Notes: generated from the letters alone by a model not told the origin. 44,532 nucleotides of DNA from Chitinophaga ginsengisoli (GCF_003014595.1 NZ_PYGK01000028.1:1-44532); one strand, 5' to 3'; shown: positions 1-7,811, counted from the stretch's first letter. Made by a program: numbers and translations.

Positions 1-166
1 CAGTGATTGCCTTATATGCGGTTTCTGTTCGTCAGACCGGGATTTTGCCGCCGACTTCCTTCAGATTCCACCTCACGGTGGACACCCTTGTCTTGAGCTA
101 GCGATTCCTACTATCAAGGCTCGCGGAGGACTTACACCTCCTAGTTTATGAACATGCCAGGCGCAC
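1..166 (-). mobile_element. Group IIC intron, 5' end (domain I), truncated by the window edge
   Basis: Read on the minus strand, the segment starts with GTGCGCC, the usual 5' boundary of bacterial group II introns. It then follows the domain I layout of the Oceanobacillus iheyensis group IIC intron as I recall it: CTGGCATG, a GGAGG...CCTCC helix, AAGGGTGTCC, GGAATCTGAAGGAAG, CGGCGGCAAA, GGTCTGA-GAACA and CATAT-AGGC, in the same order. Only the first 166 nt are visible, so domains II-VI and the reverse transcriptase would lie to the left of the window. The insertion point is 8 nt beyond a GGACTCC/GGAGTCC hairpin, as expected for class C introns, which insert downstream of terminator-like hairpins. 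The identification rests on remembered sequence, not on a search. Confidence 0.85.
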
Positions 167-173
167 AACAAGG

Positions 174-191
174 GGACTCCTAACGGAGTCC
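174..191 (-). terminator. Terminator hairpin used as intron target
   Basis: A perfect 7-bp stem, GGACTCC-GTTA-GGAGTCC, is followed on the minus strand by CCCTTGTT and then by the intron 5' end. On the plus strand it is followed by a T-rich tail, so it could act in both directions. It probably ended the transcript of the upstream permease gene before the rearrangement seen here. Confidence 0.7.
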
Positions 192-207
192 TATTGTGTT
201 TTGTTAT
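179..207. repeat. 29-bp direct repeat, copy 1
   Basis: Positions 179-207 are identical to 280-308, an offset of 101 bp. This copy contains one stem half, the loop and the other half of the GGACTCC hairpin's right side, and the intact hairpin is completed just outside it. Confidence 0.9.
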
Positions 208-279
208 TACGTTCACGTTGTTCCGGCCATATCGTTTGTTCACATTTCCCGAGGTCGTCGCGGTCTGTATTACGAAAGC

Positions 280-308
280 CCTAACGGAGTCCTATTGTGT
301 TTTGTTAT
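280..308. repeat. 29-bp direct repeat, copy 2, overlapping the permease stop codon
   Basis: Identical to 179-207. It includes the TAA stop of the ethanolamine-type permease (305-307). In this copy the hairpin is broken, because the partner arm GGAGTCC is replaced by GGGCTTT. This suggests a duplication or insertion of about 101 bp behind the permease gene. Confidence 0.9.
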
Positions 309-1633
309 AAAACCATTTTTTGTTGGGCGACGGTGACCGGTTCTCGGTGTTTTCCCATCGCGACGAAAATAACCACTGCGATGATCAATCCCGAAAAGAA
401 CAATAGCGCCAGTAGTTGATTGTAATAGACGATTGCTATTAATGATACGATCGATAATATCAGTGCGATAGCAGGGAACCAGGGATAGAGCGGCGCTTTA
501 AATGGACGTTCTAATGCGGGTTCTTTTTTTCGCAGAATGAACAGGCTGATCATACTGAGGATATACATCACAACTGCACCCATTACAGATAAGATCACCA
601 GCTGATCTGTTTTACCAAGATAGAGGGCAATTACGCCGAGCAGTCCTCCCGCTATCAATGCAATGTAAGGTACCTGTCTTTTAGGACTGAGTGCCGCCAG
701 TGCACCGGGCAGATAGCCGGCGCGAGCCAGCGCAAAAAGCTGACGGGAATAACTGATAATGATACCATTGAAAGATGCGATCAATCCGAAGAGACCAATG
801 CCTGCAAAGACCTTTGTGATACCATTCTGTTTGCCCAATACGATGCCGATCGCTTCCGGTAAAGGATAATCGATGCCGGATAATGCTTTCCAGTCGGTAA
901 TCCCACCTGTTAATACCATTACGCCCACTGCCAGTAGTGCCAGTGTTAACATGGCAGAGATATATCCCTTGGGGATATTCCGGGAGGGGTCTTTTACTTC
1001 CTCCGCTACCATGGCAATTCCCTCAATACAGACATACAGCCAGATCGCAAAAGGAAGGGCTGCAAATACGCCGAGCCATCCGGCAGGCATGGCATTGTGC
1101 ATGAAGTTGGAAGCTTTGAAAGAAGGCCCTACAATGCCCATATATATTAGCAGTTCTACTACTGCCAGTAAGGTGATGATGAGTGAGAAAAGGGCTGATT
1201 CTTTAATCCCCAGCAGGTTGATGACGGTTAGCAGTACATAAAAAGCGATACCACTTCCCAATATCGGTAGCGAAGGATGGAGGAAATGCAGGTAATTCCC
1301 CAAAGCGAAGGCAATGGCGGGCGTAGCCAGCAGGAATTCCACAGCAGTGGCATACCCGGCTACCAGTCCGCCAAAAGGGCCCATGGCCCTGTGTGTATAC
1401 GTAAACGGACCTCCTGCCTGTGGTATGGAGGTAGTCAGTTCTGTAAAGCTGAAAATGAAGGTGATGTACAGAAGCGTGATGACGAGTGTGGCCACGAGAA
1501 AGCCGATGGTACCAGCTACCCCCCAGCCGTAGTTCCAGCCGAAATATTCACCTGAGATGACTAATCCGACGCCGATGGCCCAAAGGTGTATGGGCCTGAT
1601 CACTTTCTTTAAAACTGTTTCCTGAGCAGACAT
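305..1633 (-). CDS. eat: Ethanolamine permease-like APC transporter
   Basis: A 442-residue integral membrane protein of the APC superfamily with about 12 predicted helices. The N-terminal motif GEYFGWNYGW (about residues 28-37) is characteristic of the Eat ethanolamine permease subfamily. The segment FTELTTSIPQAGGPFTYTHRAMGP (around residues 63-86) is the usual APC substrate-binding and loop region. It would import ethanolamine or a related small amine across the inner membrane. No ethanolamine ammonia-lyase genes are visible. The gene lies 101 bp downstream of a GlxA-like regulator on the same strand, which may control it (inference). The reading frame is intact, but the sequence directly after its stop codon is rearranged (29-bp repeat and intron). 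Family assignment is firm; ethanolamine specificity is likely but unproven. Confidence 0.85.
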   Translation of the reverse strand: MSAQETVLKKVIRPIHLWAIGVGLVISGEYFGWNYGWGVAGTIGFLVATLVITLLYITFIFSFTELTTSIPQAGGPFTYTHRAMGPFGGLVAGYATAVEFLLATPAIAFALGNYLHFLHPSLPILGSGIAFYVLLTVINLLGIKESALFSLIITLLAVVELLIYMGIVGPSFKASNFMHNAMPAGWLGVFAALPFAIWLYVCIEGIAMVAEEVKDPSRNIPKGYISAMLTLALLAVGVMVLTGGITDWKALSGIDYPLPEAIGIVLGKQNGITKVFAGIGLFGLIASFNGIIISYSRQLFALARAGYLPGALAALSPKRQVPYIALIAGGLLGVIALYLGKTDQLVILSVMGAVVMYILSMISLFILRKKEPALERPFKAPLYPWFPAIALILSIVSLIAIVYYNQLLALLFFSGLIIAVVIFVAMGKHREPVTVAQQKMVL

Positions 1634-1734
1634 ATATATACGGGATTGCTGGTAATGCCTGAATCATTACCATTGGTTGATTAAAGTATATTCCCGTTTC
1701 CCTCCGTGAAATGTTGTCAAGATACACAAAAAGA

Positions 1735-2739
1735 TCACATCTCAAGCGCCAGCGAAGTATTCGCATTACGGCTGCCTGCAAATTTGAGCCTGTATTCTGT
1801 AGGTGTCAGCCCTACCTCCTTTCTGAATACTTTGCGGAAGGCTTTGATGTCGTTGTAACCACAGTCGAGCATTACCGTCAGGATGCTGTTACTGGTCTGT
1901 TCCAGCATCTTTTTGGCTGCCTCTATACGGGTCTTCTGCAGGTATTCTATGGGGGTGATACCTGTAGCCAGTTTAAAACGGCGTACGAAGTTGCGGCGAC
2001 TGGCGGGAATATTCTCCATGAATGATTCCACGTTGCGCGCTTCCTGGAAGCAGGACTCCATGCGTTGCTGTACTTCGGAGATCAGCGGGTCTGCATGTTT
2101 CTTTTCCGGCAGGAACATACCGAAGTAGGATTGTGTTTCACGGTCCATATCGATAGCGAATAGTTTTGCGGCCTTTACGGACATGTCCTGTCCGCAGTAT
2201 TTTTCTACCAGGTACAGCAGCAGGTGGAAGGTGCTGGTAGCGCCTCCGCTTGTATAGACACCCGCTGAAGAGGTCAGCACTTTGTCTGGTTGCAGCAGTA
2301 CATCGGGGAAATGACCTGCAAATGCGCGGCAGGCATTCATATGCGTAGTAGCGGGCTTACCATCCAGCAGTCCTGTAGCTGCCAGCAGGAAAGCGCCGGT
2401 ACAGAAACTCGCTATTTCGGTCCCTCCGTGGTGTTGTTGCCGTAGCCAGGGAATAAAGGTGCTGTTAGCGGCAATAGCCATATCCACATCTCCTGCAATA
2501 AAAGCAGGGATCAGCACTAAATCCGGTTTGGCAGCTTCCTTTAATGCTACCGTAGTATGACGGCCGTAATGGGGGAACATGTCCACTTCCTTCTGATCAG
2601 GCAGCACCAGCTGTATATTGAAGATAGGGGCCTGCTGGCTGGTAATATACATACTGTTTACTGATTCGAATACATCCAAAATGGCGGCCGTGCTTATCAG
2701 CCGATGGTTGTAGGTGAGCAACAGTGCCAGGTTCATCAT
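1735..2739 (-). CDS. GlxA-like transcriptional regulator (DJ-1/PfpI plus AraC HTH)
   Basis: A 334-residue cytoplasmic regulator. Residues 1-185 form a DJ-1/PfpI (class I amidotransferase-like) domain with the nucleophile-elbow sequence ASFCTGAFLLAATGLLDGKPATTH. Residues about 225-325 are an AraC-type double helix-turn-helix (ASRRNFVRRFKLATGITPIEYL, then ILTVMLDCGYNDIKAFRKVFRKEVGLTPTEYR, partly quoted here as landmarks). GlxA-type proteins are usually activators of catabolic or transport genes. The neighbouring permease is the obvious candidate target. Upstream on the minus strand there is a GTACTTTG box close to the Bacteroidota -7 consensus, about 20 nt before the start codon, with a TTTG at a plausible -33 distance. 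The ligand is unknown. Confidence 0.88.
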   Translation of the reverse strand: MMNLALLLTYNHRLISTAAILDVFESVNSMYITSQQAPIFNIQLVLPDQKEVDMFPHYGRHTTVALKEAAKPDLVLIPAFIAGDVDMAIAANSTFIPWLRQQHHGGTEIASFCTGAFLLAATGLLDGKPATTHMNACRAFAGHFPDVLLQPDKVLTSSAGVYTSGGATSTFHLLLYLVEKYCGQDMSVKAAKLFAIDMDRETQSYFGMFLPEKKHADPLISEVQQRMESCFQEARNVESFMENIPASRRNFVRRFKLATGITPIEYLQKTRIEAAKKMLEQTSNSILTVMLDCGYNDIKAFRKVFRKEVGLTPTEYRLKFAGSRNANTSLALEM

Positions 2740-3141
2740 GATTTCAGGTTTTTAAACAAAGTACCGGTCAAGTTACGACATTCGGCTCAAATACAGCCTA
2801 CCGGCTTCTTCTTCAGTTATGCTAGAAAAGAATACAACTGTGTATCTTCGGGACCAATCCCACTTAAGCTATAAATTTCCGTTATTAATTCTTTATCATT
2901 CATTTAGACCGGCATTCCTTTTATAGCAATACCGGTATGTCTACCCTTCCAAAAAATTCTCCGCAATAATGCTTTAAAAGAGTCAGAAATATTATAATTT
3001 AACGAGATAATATTAAGTGCATTTTCCACGTTTAGAGTTCCACTGGAACCATATTCCCTCATACCTAATAACATAAATAGCCATATACGTCTATCAGACT
3101 ACAATACATTCCGCTATAGCCTGATAAAAATCCCTCTTAAC
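2740..3141. other. Intergenic region between divergent genes
   Basis: About 400 bp between the GlxA-like gene (minus) and the lyase-like gene (plus). It is AT-rich. Apart from the GTACTTTG-like box near 2760 for the minus-strand gene, I see no exact TAnnTTTG promoter, no strong hairpin and no conserved RNA in it. Confidence 0.5.
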
Positions 3142-4302
3142 ATGAAGAAGACCATAAATTCCCTCCTCCTTTGCATGACCACGTTTGCCATGGCAACTTT
3201 GTTGCTGATGTGCAAAAAACAAGACGCAAACAGTATGAAGCCGTTATCAGACAAAAGTCTGGTGGCCGCTGCTGCTGCGCCACAGATCGTTACTTTCGTA
3301 CATCCTGGTGTGCTGAACACACAGGCAAGCCTGGACCTTGTTGGTTCCCAGGTAAACGGTGGTGAAGCAGTGCGTTCTGCTGCCTACCAGAAAGTACTGG
3401 ATTATGTCAATAACAATGCGCTTCCAACAAAATTCTGGGAAACAGTAACTGTAGGCTCCAACGGAGCCACTACAGAATCAAAAAGCCAGATCAGGAAGGA
3501 CGCTATACTGGCGTATGCACTGGCGCTGCGCTGGGCAAAAACCGGTACTGCTACCTACGCACAACAGTGTATCGCTATCCTGAACGGCTGGTCCTACACG
3601 TTTAAACAGTACGCTGTACTGTCCGGTTCTAACCAGTACCAGCCATCGCTGGAGGCTTCCTGGACCACTCCCAGCTTCGTTGCCGCTGCTGAGATCATCC
3701 GTTATTACAAGGCCTTCGGACAATCAGCCGGCTGGTCTGACGCTGATATCAACCAGTTCAACAACTACCTGAACCTGGTGAAGAACAACTACATCAACAA
3801 TACGCCGGCGTACAACAACAACTGGAATGCTTCTGCCGGTTATGCTAAAATGGCCATCGGTATTTTCCTGAACAGCACTACTGTGTACCAGAATGGTTAT
3901 AATATCATTACACAGCATCTGCCGATCATTATCAAATCTGACGGCACCATTCCGGAGTATTGCGACAGGAACGACTGCGTACATTACCAGTATTCACTGA
4001 CTGCATTTGCATATGCGGCCGAGCTGGCAAATATACAGGGCGATAATTCCCTGTGGACATTCAACTCCAACCTGCTGAGCAAAGGCTATGATTATATGAG
4101 AAAAGCCTACGCCAGGACCACTTCCTGTACTACCTGTTCTACTTCCAGCCCTGTATTCCCGGGTACCGAAGTGGCTTACAATTATTACAAAACAGCTAAT
4201 CTGCAGTACCTGCGGGAACTGCAGGATCCGCTGTATGTGCCTAATGACAGAACATTCTTAGGCTTCACTTCATATACACACTTTAACGTACCTGGCCTGT
4301 AA
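3142..4302 (+). CDS. Alginate lyase-like (alpha/alpha toroid) secreted lipoprotein
   Basis: A 386-residue exported protein. The N-terminus MKKTINSLLLCMTTFAMATL is a signal peptide ending in a lipobox-like LLLMC (Cys24), so surface or periplasmic lipoprotein anchoring is likely. The body resembles the alginate lyase Pfam family (PL5-like alpha/alpha barrel), with NNWNASAGYAKMAIGIF at about 230-246 and CDRNDCVHYQYSLTAFAYA at about 273-291; the latter resembles the family's D-x-x-H-x-QY motif. It would cleave a uronic-acid polysaccharide by beta-elimination. No SusC/SusD pair or other CAZyme is adjacent, so it is not in a classical polysaccharide utilisation locus and the substrate is unknown. 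A terminator follows 38 nt after the stop. Confidence 0.75.
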   Translation: MKKTINSLLLCMTTFAMATLLLMCKKQDANSMKPLSDKSLVAAAAAPQIVTFVHPGVLNTQASLDLVGSQVNGGEAVRSAAYQKVLDYVNNNALPTKFWETVTVGSNGATTESKSQIRKDAILAYALALRWAKTGTATYAQQCIAILNGWSYTFKQYAVLSGSNQYQPSLEASWTTPSFVAAAEIIRYYKAFGQSAGWSDADINQFNNYLNLVKNNYINNTPAYNNNWNASAGYAKMAIGIFLNSTTVYQNGYNIITQHLPIIIKSDGTIPEYCDRNDCVHYQYSLTAFAYAAELANIQGDNSLWTFNSNLLSKGYDYMRKAYARTTSCTTCSTSSPVFPGTEVAYNYYKTANLQYLRELQDPLYVPNDRTFLGFTSYTHFNVPGL

Positions 4303-4339
4303 TAAGCCGTAAACAGACGTCACGGCTATAGCGGATAAA

Positions 4340-4375
4340 AGACCGTCCCGGATATTCCAGGGCGGTCTTTTTTTT
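4340..4375 (+). terminator. Rho-independent terminator after the lyase gene
   Basis: The stem AGACCG-T-CCC pairs with GGGCGGTCT (one bulged T) and is followed by an uninterrupted run of eight T residues. Confidence 0.9.
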
Positions 4376-4395
4376 AAAAAAAGACACCCTAGCTA

Positions 4396-4426
4396 TTGTA
4401 ACGTACGTTTTTAATGCATACCTTTG
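4396..4426 (+). promoter_or_regulatory. Promoter of blaI-blaR1 with a candidate BlaI operator
   Basis: TTG (4396-4398), 20 nt, then TACCTTTG (4419-4426), an exact match to the Bacteroidota promoter consensus. Between the two boxes lies AACGTACGTT (4400-4409), a perfect 10-bp palindrome well placed for repression by the dimeric BlaI-type protein encoded next. The -7 box ends four nucleotides before the ATG at 4431, so the transcript would start at or next to the start codon. Confidence 0.75.
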
Positions 4427-4430
4427 ATTC

Positions 4431-4832
4431 ATGAGCTTATTTAAGAAAGATACATCCCCTGAGATGGTGCCGACGAAAACTGAAATGGACGTGCTGCAGA
4501 TACTCTGGCAGTACGGTCCTTCTACTGTACGCTTTGTGCATGATAAACTAAATGAGCAGAAAGAAGCGGTGATCTATACCAGCACGCTGAAACTGATGCA
4601 GGTAATGAAGGAAAAAGGGATGCTGGACCGTGATGAAAGTAGCATGAAACACGTTTATAGCGCAGCTGTGGAGGAGAGAAAGGTGAAGGGTACGTTGCTG
4701 AGCCGTTTTATGGACGCTATGTATAATGGCTCTCCGAGTGACCTGATGGTGGCATTGCTGGGCAACGACAAGACCTCGCCGGAAGAGTTAAAGAAGATCA
4801 AGGAGTTATTGAAAAATATGGATGGTAAATAA
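4431..4832 (+). CDS. BlaI/MecI/CopY family winged-helix repressor
   Basis: A 133-residue cytoplasmic repressor. TKTEMDVLQILWQYGPSTV is the N-terminal recognition part of the BlaI winged helix, and AVIYTSTLKLMQVMKEKGML contains the recognition helix. The C-terminal part (about 80-130) is the dimerisation helix. It is followed 15 nt downstream by its BlaR1-type partner, so the pair forms an operon, probably autorepressed through the palindrome in the promoter. The start chosen is ATG 4431, which sits four nucleotides after the -7 box and would be leaderless. An in-frame ATG at 4464 (giving MVPTKTEMDVLQ) matches the usual family length better and is a real alternative. The target signal need not be a beta-lactam, since many Bacteroidota carry such pairs without a beta-lactamase. 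Confidence 0.92.
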   Translation: MSLFKKDTSPEMVPTKTEMDVLQILWQYGPSTVRFVHDKLNEQKEAVIYTSTLKLMQVMKEKGMLDRDESSMKHVYSAAVEERKVKGTLLSRFMDAMYNGSPSDLMVALLGNDKTSPEELKKIKELLKNMDGK

Positions 4833-4847
4833 CCAAATTCTACACCC

Positions 4848-6521
4848 ATGTACCCGGACCTCAACTTATATTCAGGCGGCGAACGGTTTCTGCAGGCATT
4901 TAGCTGGATGCTCGTCCATTCCCTCTGGCAGGGATTGCTGCTGGCCGTTATAACGGCGATGTTGCTGCAATTCACCAAAAGAGCGTCTGCACGATGGCGG
5001 TACAATATTATATTTATTCAGTTTGTATTGTTTATACTGGCCTGTATATGGACCTTCTTCCGTGGCATGAACGGGCCTTCAGAAAGTATTGTACCACTAG
5101 CTGGCACCATCGGACAGAATGCGTCACAATTGCTGCAACTCAACGCGATTAACATACAGCAGTTTGCCGACGCAGGTGCGGCTTATATTTCCACCCATGC
5201 CTCATTGCTGGTACTCATATGGGCTATCTTTTTCACTTTTCGTTCCTTCAGGATGGTGCAGGGACTGATCTATCTGCAAAAGACAAAACAGCAATACACG
5301 CCTGTTACGGCCGACTGGCAGGAACGGCTTGCCCTGCTTTGCAACAAACTACATATCAGTAAACACATCCGGTTATTGGAATCTGCCCGTGTAAAAGTGC
5401 CTATGATAATAGGACATCTGAAACCGGTGATACTGATGCCTGCAGGGTTGTTAACCGGTTTACCGGTTGAACAGTTAGAAGCGGTATTACTACATGAACT
5501 GGCCCATATACGCCGGCATGATTATATCGTGAACCTGTTGCAAACCCTTTGTGAAACTGTTTACTTCTTTAATCCCGGTCTCTTATGGATCTCCGGATTA
5601 CTGCGGGATGAAAGAGAACATTGTTGCGATGATATTGCCCTCGGACAAACCGGTAACAAAAAAGAGTTTATACAGGCACTGATCAGTTTCAAGGAACACG
5701 CCATGTACAGCCATACCATTGCTGTTGCATTTCCCGGCAAGAAGAACCAGTTGTTACAAAGGGTCAGCCGTATTATCAATAACAAAAATCAACCGCTGGG
5801 AACAGCAGAAAAGGTATTCTTCATGGCGGGTGTACTACTACTGACGGCCATCTTATCCACAGCTGCTATCACGCAATTGCGGAGTATGGAACGTACTGTT
5901 TCCAGCAAACAACATAACACTGCCAGGAATTATGTGCCACCTAAGCAGCCACAGTTGCCCGTGATTGTCTTGAAGGATAGCACTGCACCATCTGTCGCTC
6001 CTTCCCGGCAGAAGGAACAGATAAATGATGTAAAGCCTGCTCCACCCGTCATTATACACCAGGTAACGATAACAAAAGATCCTGTGGATGAGCATTACGA
6101 GGAAAAGTTACTGGCTGATGATATGCAGACCTCTCAGCTCCGCCTTATTGCCGATGGCAAAGAGGTAACACTGACAGCATCTGAAGTAACACTACAGAAT
6201 CGTCAGAAGGGCGAAGCAAGACTGGCCCGCATACAGGCGGATAAAGACAAACAGCAGGCAGACAGGGACAGGGAACAGAGCAGCAGGGACCGCATACAGG
6301 CAGATAAAGATCGTGCACAGGCTGACAGAGATCGTCAGCAGGCGCAAAGAGACCGTGAACAGGCCATTCAGGATCACCTGCAGGCAGACAAGGACAGAGA
6401 GCAGGCAAGGCTGGACCGTTTACAGGCAGAAAAAGACAGGATGCAGGCAAACCTTGATCGCATACAGGCTGATAAAGACCGGGCCAGAGCAGAGGCGGAA
6501 AAAAGACTGCAAACACAATAA
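4848..6521 (+). CDS. BlaR1-type M56 membrane metalloprotease with a C-terminal heptad-repeat tail
   Basis: A 557-residue membrane sensor-protease. There are hydrophobic helices near residues 15-40, 50-72, 115-140 and 323-345. The zinc motif HELAH is at 216-220 and the partner segment DEREHCCDD at 254-262, both diagnostic of peptidase family M56. On signal perception such proteins cleave the partner BlaI repressor in the cytoplasm. After the last helix there is no penicillin-binding sensor domain. Instead comes a linker (350-455) and then at least 12 uninterrupted QAxxDRx heptads (residues 463-546, nt 6234-6485), such as QADKDRE and QARLDRL. In M56 proteins this end lies outside the cytoplasm. 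The secreted protein encoded next has the same repeat, which suggests the two interact (inference). Confidence 0.88.
   Translation: MYPDLNLYSGGERFLQAFSWMLVHSLWQGLLLAVITAMLLQFTKRASARWRYNIIFIQFVLFILACIWTFFRGMNGPSESIVPLAGTIGQNASQLLQLNAINIQQFADAGAAYISTHASLLVLIWAIFFTFRSFRMVQGLIYLQKTKQQYTPVTADWQERLALLCNKLHISKHIRLLESARVKVPMIIGHLKPVILMPAGLLTGLPVEQLEAVLLHELAHIRRHDYIVNLLQTLCETVYFFNPGLLWISGLLRDEREHCCDDIALGQTGNKKEFIQALISFKEHAMYSHTIAVAFPGKKNQLLQRVSRIINNKNQPLGTAEKVFFMAGVLLLTAILSTAAITQLRSMERTVSSKQHNTARNYVPPKQPQLPVIVLKDSTAPSVAPSRQKEQINDVKPAPPVIIHQVTITKDPVDEHYEEKLLADDMQTSQLRLIADGKEVTLTASEVTLQNRQKGEARLARIQADKDKQQADRDREQSSRDRIQADKDRAQADRDRQQAQRDREQAIQDHLQADKDREQARLDRLQAEKDRMQANLDRIQADKDRARAEAEKRLQTQ
6234..6485 (+). 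repeat. 21-nt coding repeat (QAxxDRx heptads) in the BlaR1-type gene
   Basis: Twelve consecutive degenerate 21-nt units encode QAxxDRx heptads, often alternating between a lysine/acid type (QADKDRE) and a leucine/isoleucine type (QARLDRL). The reading frame is preserved throughout. Confidence 0.9.
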
Positions 6522-6779
6522 TCCAATTATATAATAATTCATCGTTTTAAAAAGCCGTGCTGCTGCGCGGATGGCATTGTATTGCCACTACCATTCTAAA
6601 AACAATAATATGACCTAAGATTTTTTCGCAGTCCTTACTGCGACAGGACTTTTATTTCCCGCTCATTTCCGGGCATTATTTACAAACATGCATCATTTTT
6701 TAACAGCTACGGCTGTAACAGGATATTTATTGCCTGTACATACCAGACGCTATTTACAAACTTTTAAATTCATCAGAAA

Positions 6780-7667
6780 ATGAGAACACATTATTTCAAA
6801 AGCAACATACTGCTTGCAATATTCCTGGTACTGGCAGTTTCCCTGAACGCACAGAAGACTACTTCCCAATATAGCAGCAGTCAGAAAAACGGGAAGGAAC
6901 GTATTGTTACCGACCGCGATGATAAGACCTATCAATTAGAATTTACGGATGGTAAAATGACCTTTCTTTCAGTGGATGGTGTAAGTGTGCCGGAGGAGAA
7001 ATGGGGCGATTATAAGACCATTATTGACGAGATCCGTGAACAGATGAAGAAAGATAAGGAACAGGCAAGACTGGACCGCATACAGGCGGATAAAGACAGA
7101 GAACAGGCTAAACTGGATCGTATACAGGCAGATCGCGACCGCCTGCAGGCGCAGAAAGACAGGGAACAGGCCCAACTGGATCGCATACGGGCAGATAAGG
7201 ACAGAGGGCAGTCAGACCATGACCGTCTGCAGGCACAGAAGGATCGCACACAGGCTGAATTAGACCGGCAGCAATCTATCAAAGACAAGCAACAGGCGGA
7301 TAGGGATCGTGAGCAGGCTGAGAGAGACAGAGAACAGGCTGTAAGAGATCGCGCACAAGCAGAGAAAGACAGGGAGCAAGCCGTGAGAGACCGCGCACAA
7401 GCGGAGAAAGACCGCGCACAGGCAGAAGCTGACAGGAAACTACTGGCCGACCTGACCGTCGATCTTGTGAACGATAAACTGATCACTGATGCCAGTGACC
7501 TGCGTATGCTGACAATGTCTCCCGTTGAAATGACAGTGAATGGTATTAAACAACCTGATGCTGTACACAAAAAGTACCAGGATAAATATAGCCGCTTTGC
7601 CAAAGGCAATTTCTCATACATGTCTGATGGCTCGGGCAAACGTATACAGATGCACAGAGACAACTAA
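6780..7667 (+). CDS. Secreted heptad-repeat protein, putative partner of the BlaR1-type sensor
   Basis: A 295-residue protein with a clear signal peptide (hydrophobic core LLAIFLVLAVS, cleavage at LNA-Q near residue 24), so it is exported. Residues 25-94 form a small domain including TYQLEFTDGKMTFLSVDG. Residues 95-220 are 18 contiguous QAxxDRx heptads, with a 14-residue alternation QARLDRI-QADKDRE at the start. Residues 221-295 form a C-terminal domain (LTVDLVNDKLITDASDLRML...). No enzyme motif is visible and I do not recognise the end domains. The repeat is the same as in the tail of the M56 sensor 258 bp upstream on the same strand. A heterotypic coiled coil or ligand-sensor pairing outside the cytoplasm is the most economical idea. 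No exact promoter box is seen in the gap, so read-through from blaI is possible. Confidence 0.8.
   Translation: MRTHYFKSNILLAIFLVLAVSLNAQKTTSQYSSSQKNGKERIVTDRDDKTYQLEFTDGKMTFLSVDGVSVPEEKWGDYKTIIDEIREQMKKDKEQARLDRIQADKDREQAKLDRIQADRDRLQAQKDREQAQLDRIRADKDRGQSDHDRLQAQKDRTQAELDRQQSIKDKQQADRDREQAERDREQAVRDRAQAEKDREQAVRDRAQAEKDRAQAEADRKLLADLTVDLVNDKLITDASDLRMLTMSPVEMTVNGIKQPDAVHKKYQDKYSRFAKGNFSYMSDGSGKRIQMHRDN
7062..7439 (+). repeat. 21-nt coding repeat (18 QAxxDRx heptads) in the secreted partner gene
   Basis: Eighteen in-frame 21-nt units encode heptads of the same QAxxDRx type as in the upstream sensor gene. Units such as QADKDRE and QAVRDRA occur more than once, so the array probably grew by local duplication. 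Confidence 0.9.
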
Positions 7668-7709
7668 AACAACCTGCTTATAAGATAGTTACTTTCTACT
7701 ATGAGAAAA

Positions 7710-7731
7710 GCCGTCCCTGTTCTGGGACGGC
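7710..7731 (+). terminator. Terminator after the heptad-repeat gene
   Basis: A perfect 8-bp stem GCCGTCCC-TGTTCT-GGGACGGC, followed by CATCTTTTATCC. It is 42 nt after the stop codon. Confidence 0.8.
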
Positions 7732-7750
7732 CATCTTTTATCCTTTGCTG

Positions 7751-7797
7751 ACAATGAAAAGCGGGTGTATCATTGCTGACACACCCGCTTTCATTGT
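7751..7797. terminator. Bidirectional terminator between convergent genes
   Basis: ACAATGAAAAGCGGGTGT pairs over 17 bp (one bulged A) with ACACCCGCTTTCATTGT across a 12-nt loop. It has A/T-rich flanks within the stem on both sides and separates the plus-strand heptad gene from the minus-strand protease gene. Confidence 0.8.
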
Positions 7798-7811
7798 AAC
7801 ATTATCCTGAT

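Noticed and set aside
179..308. 29-bp repeat pair as a minimal CRISPR
   Set aside because: There are only two copies with a 72-bp gap, and one copy overlaps a stop codon and a terminator. No cas gene is present.
3142..4302. Polysaccharide utilisation locus around the lyase
   Set aside because: No SusC/SusD pair, no sulfatase and no other glycan-active gene adjoins it; the TonB-dependent receptor is 18 kb away.
6145..6516. Open frame of 123 codons on the minus strand across the BlaR1 tail
   Set aside because: Same cause: antisense of the repeat, with a Pro/Leu/Cys-rich product and no plausible start region.
4848..6521. Direct beta-lactam resistance locus
   Set aside because: There is no beta-lactamase gene nearby and no penicillin-binding sensor domain in the BlaR1-type protein.
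7062..7439. 21-nt repeats as a CRISPR array
   Set aside because: The units are contiguous, degenerate and in coding frame, with no unique spacers.
7010..7663. Open frame of 217 codons on the minus strand across the heptad-repeat gene
   Set aside because: It is the antisense of the QAxxDRx repeat, which avoids stop codons in that frame by its composition. The peptide is a low-complexity Ser/Ala/Cys/Arg repeat and has no signal or domain.
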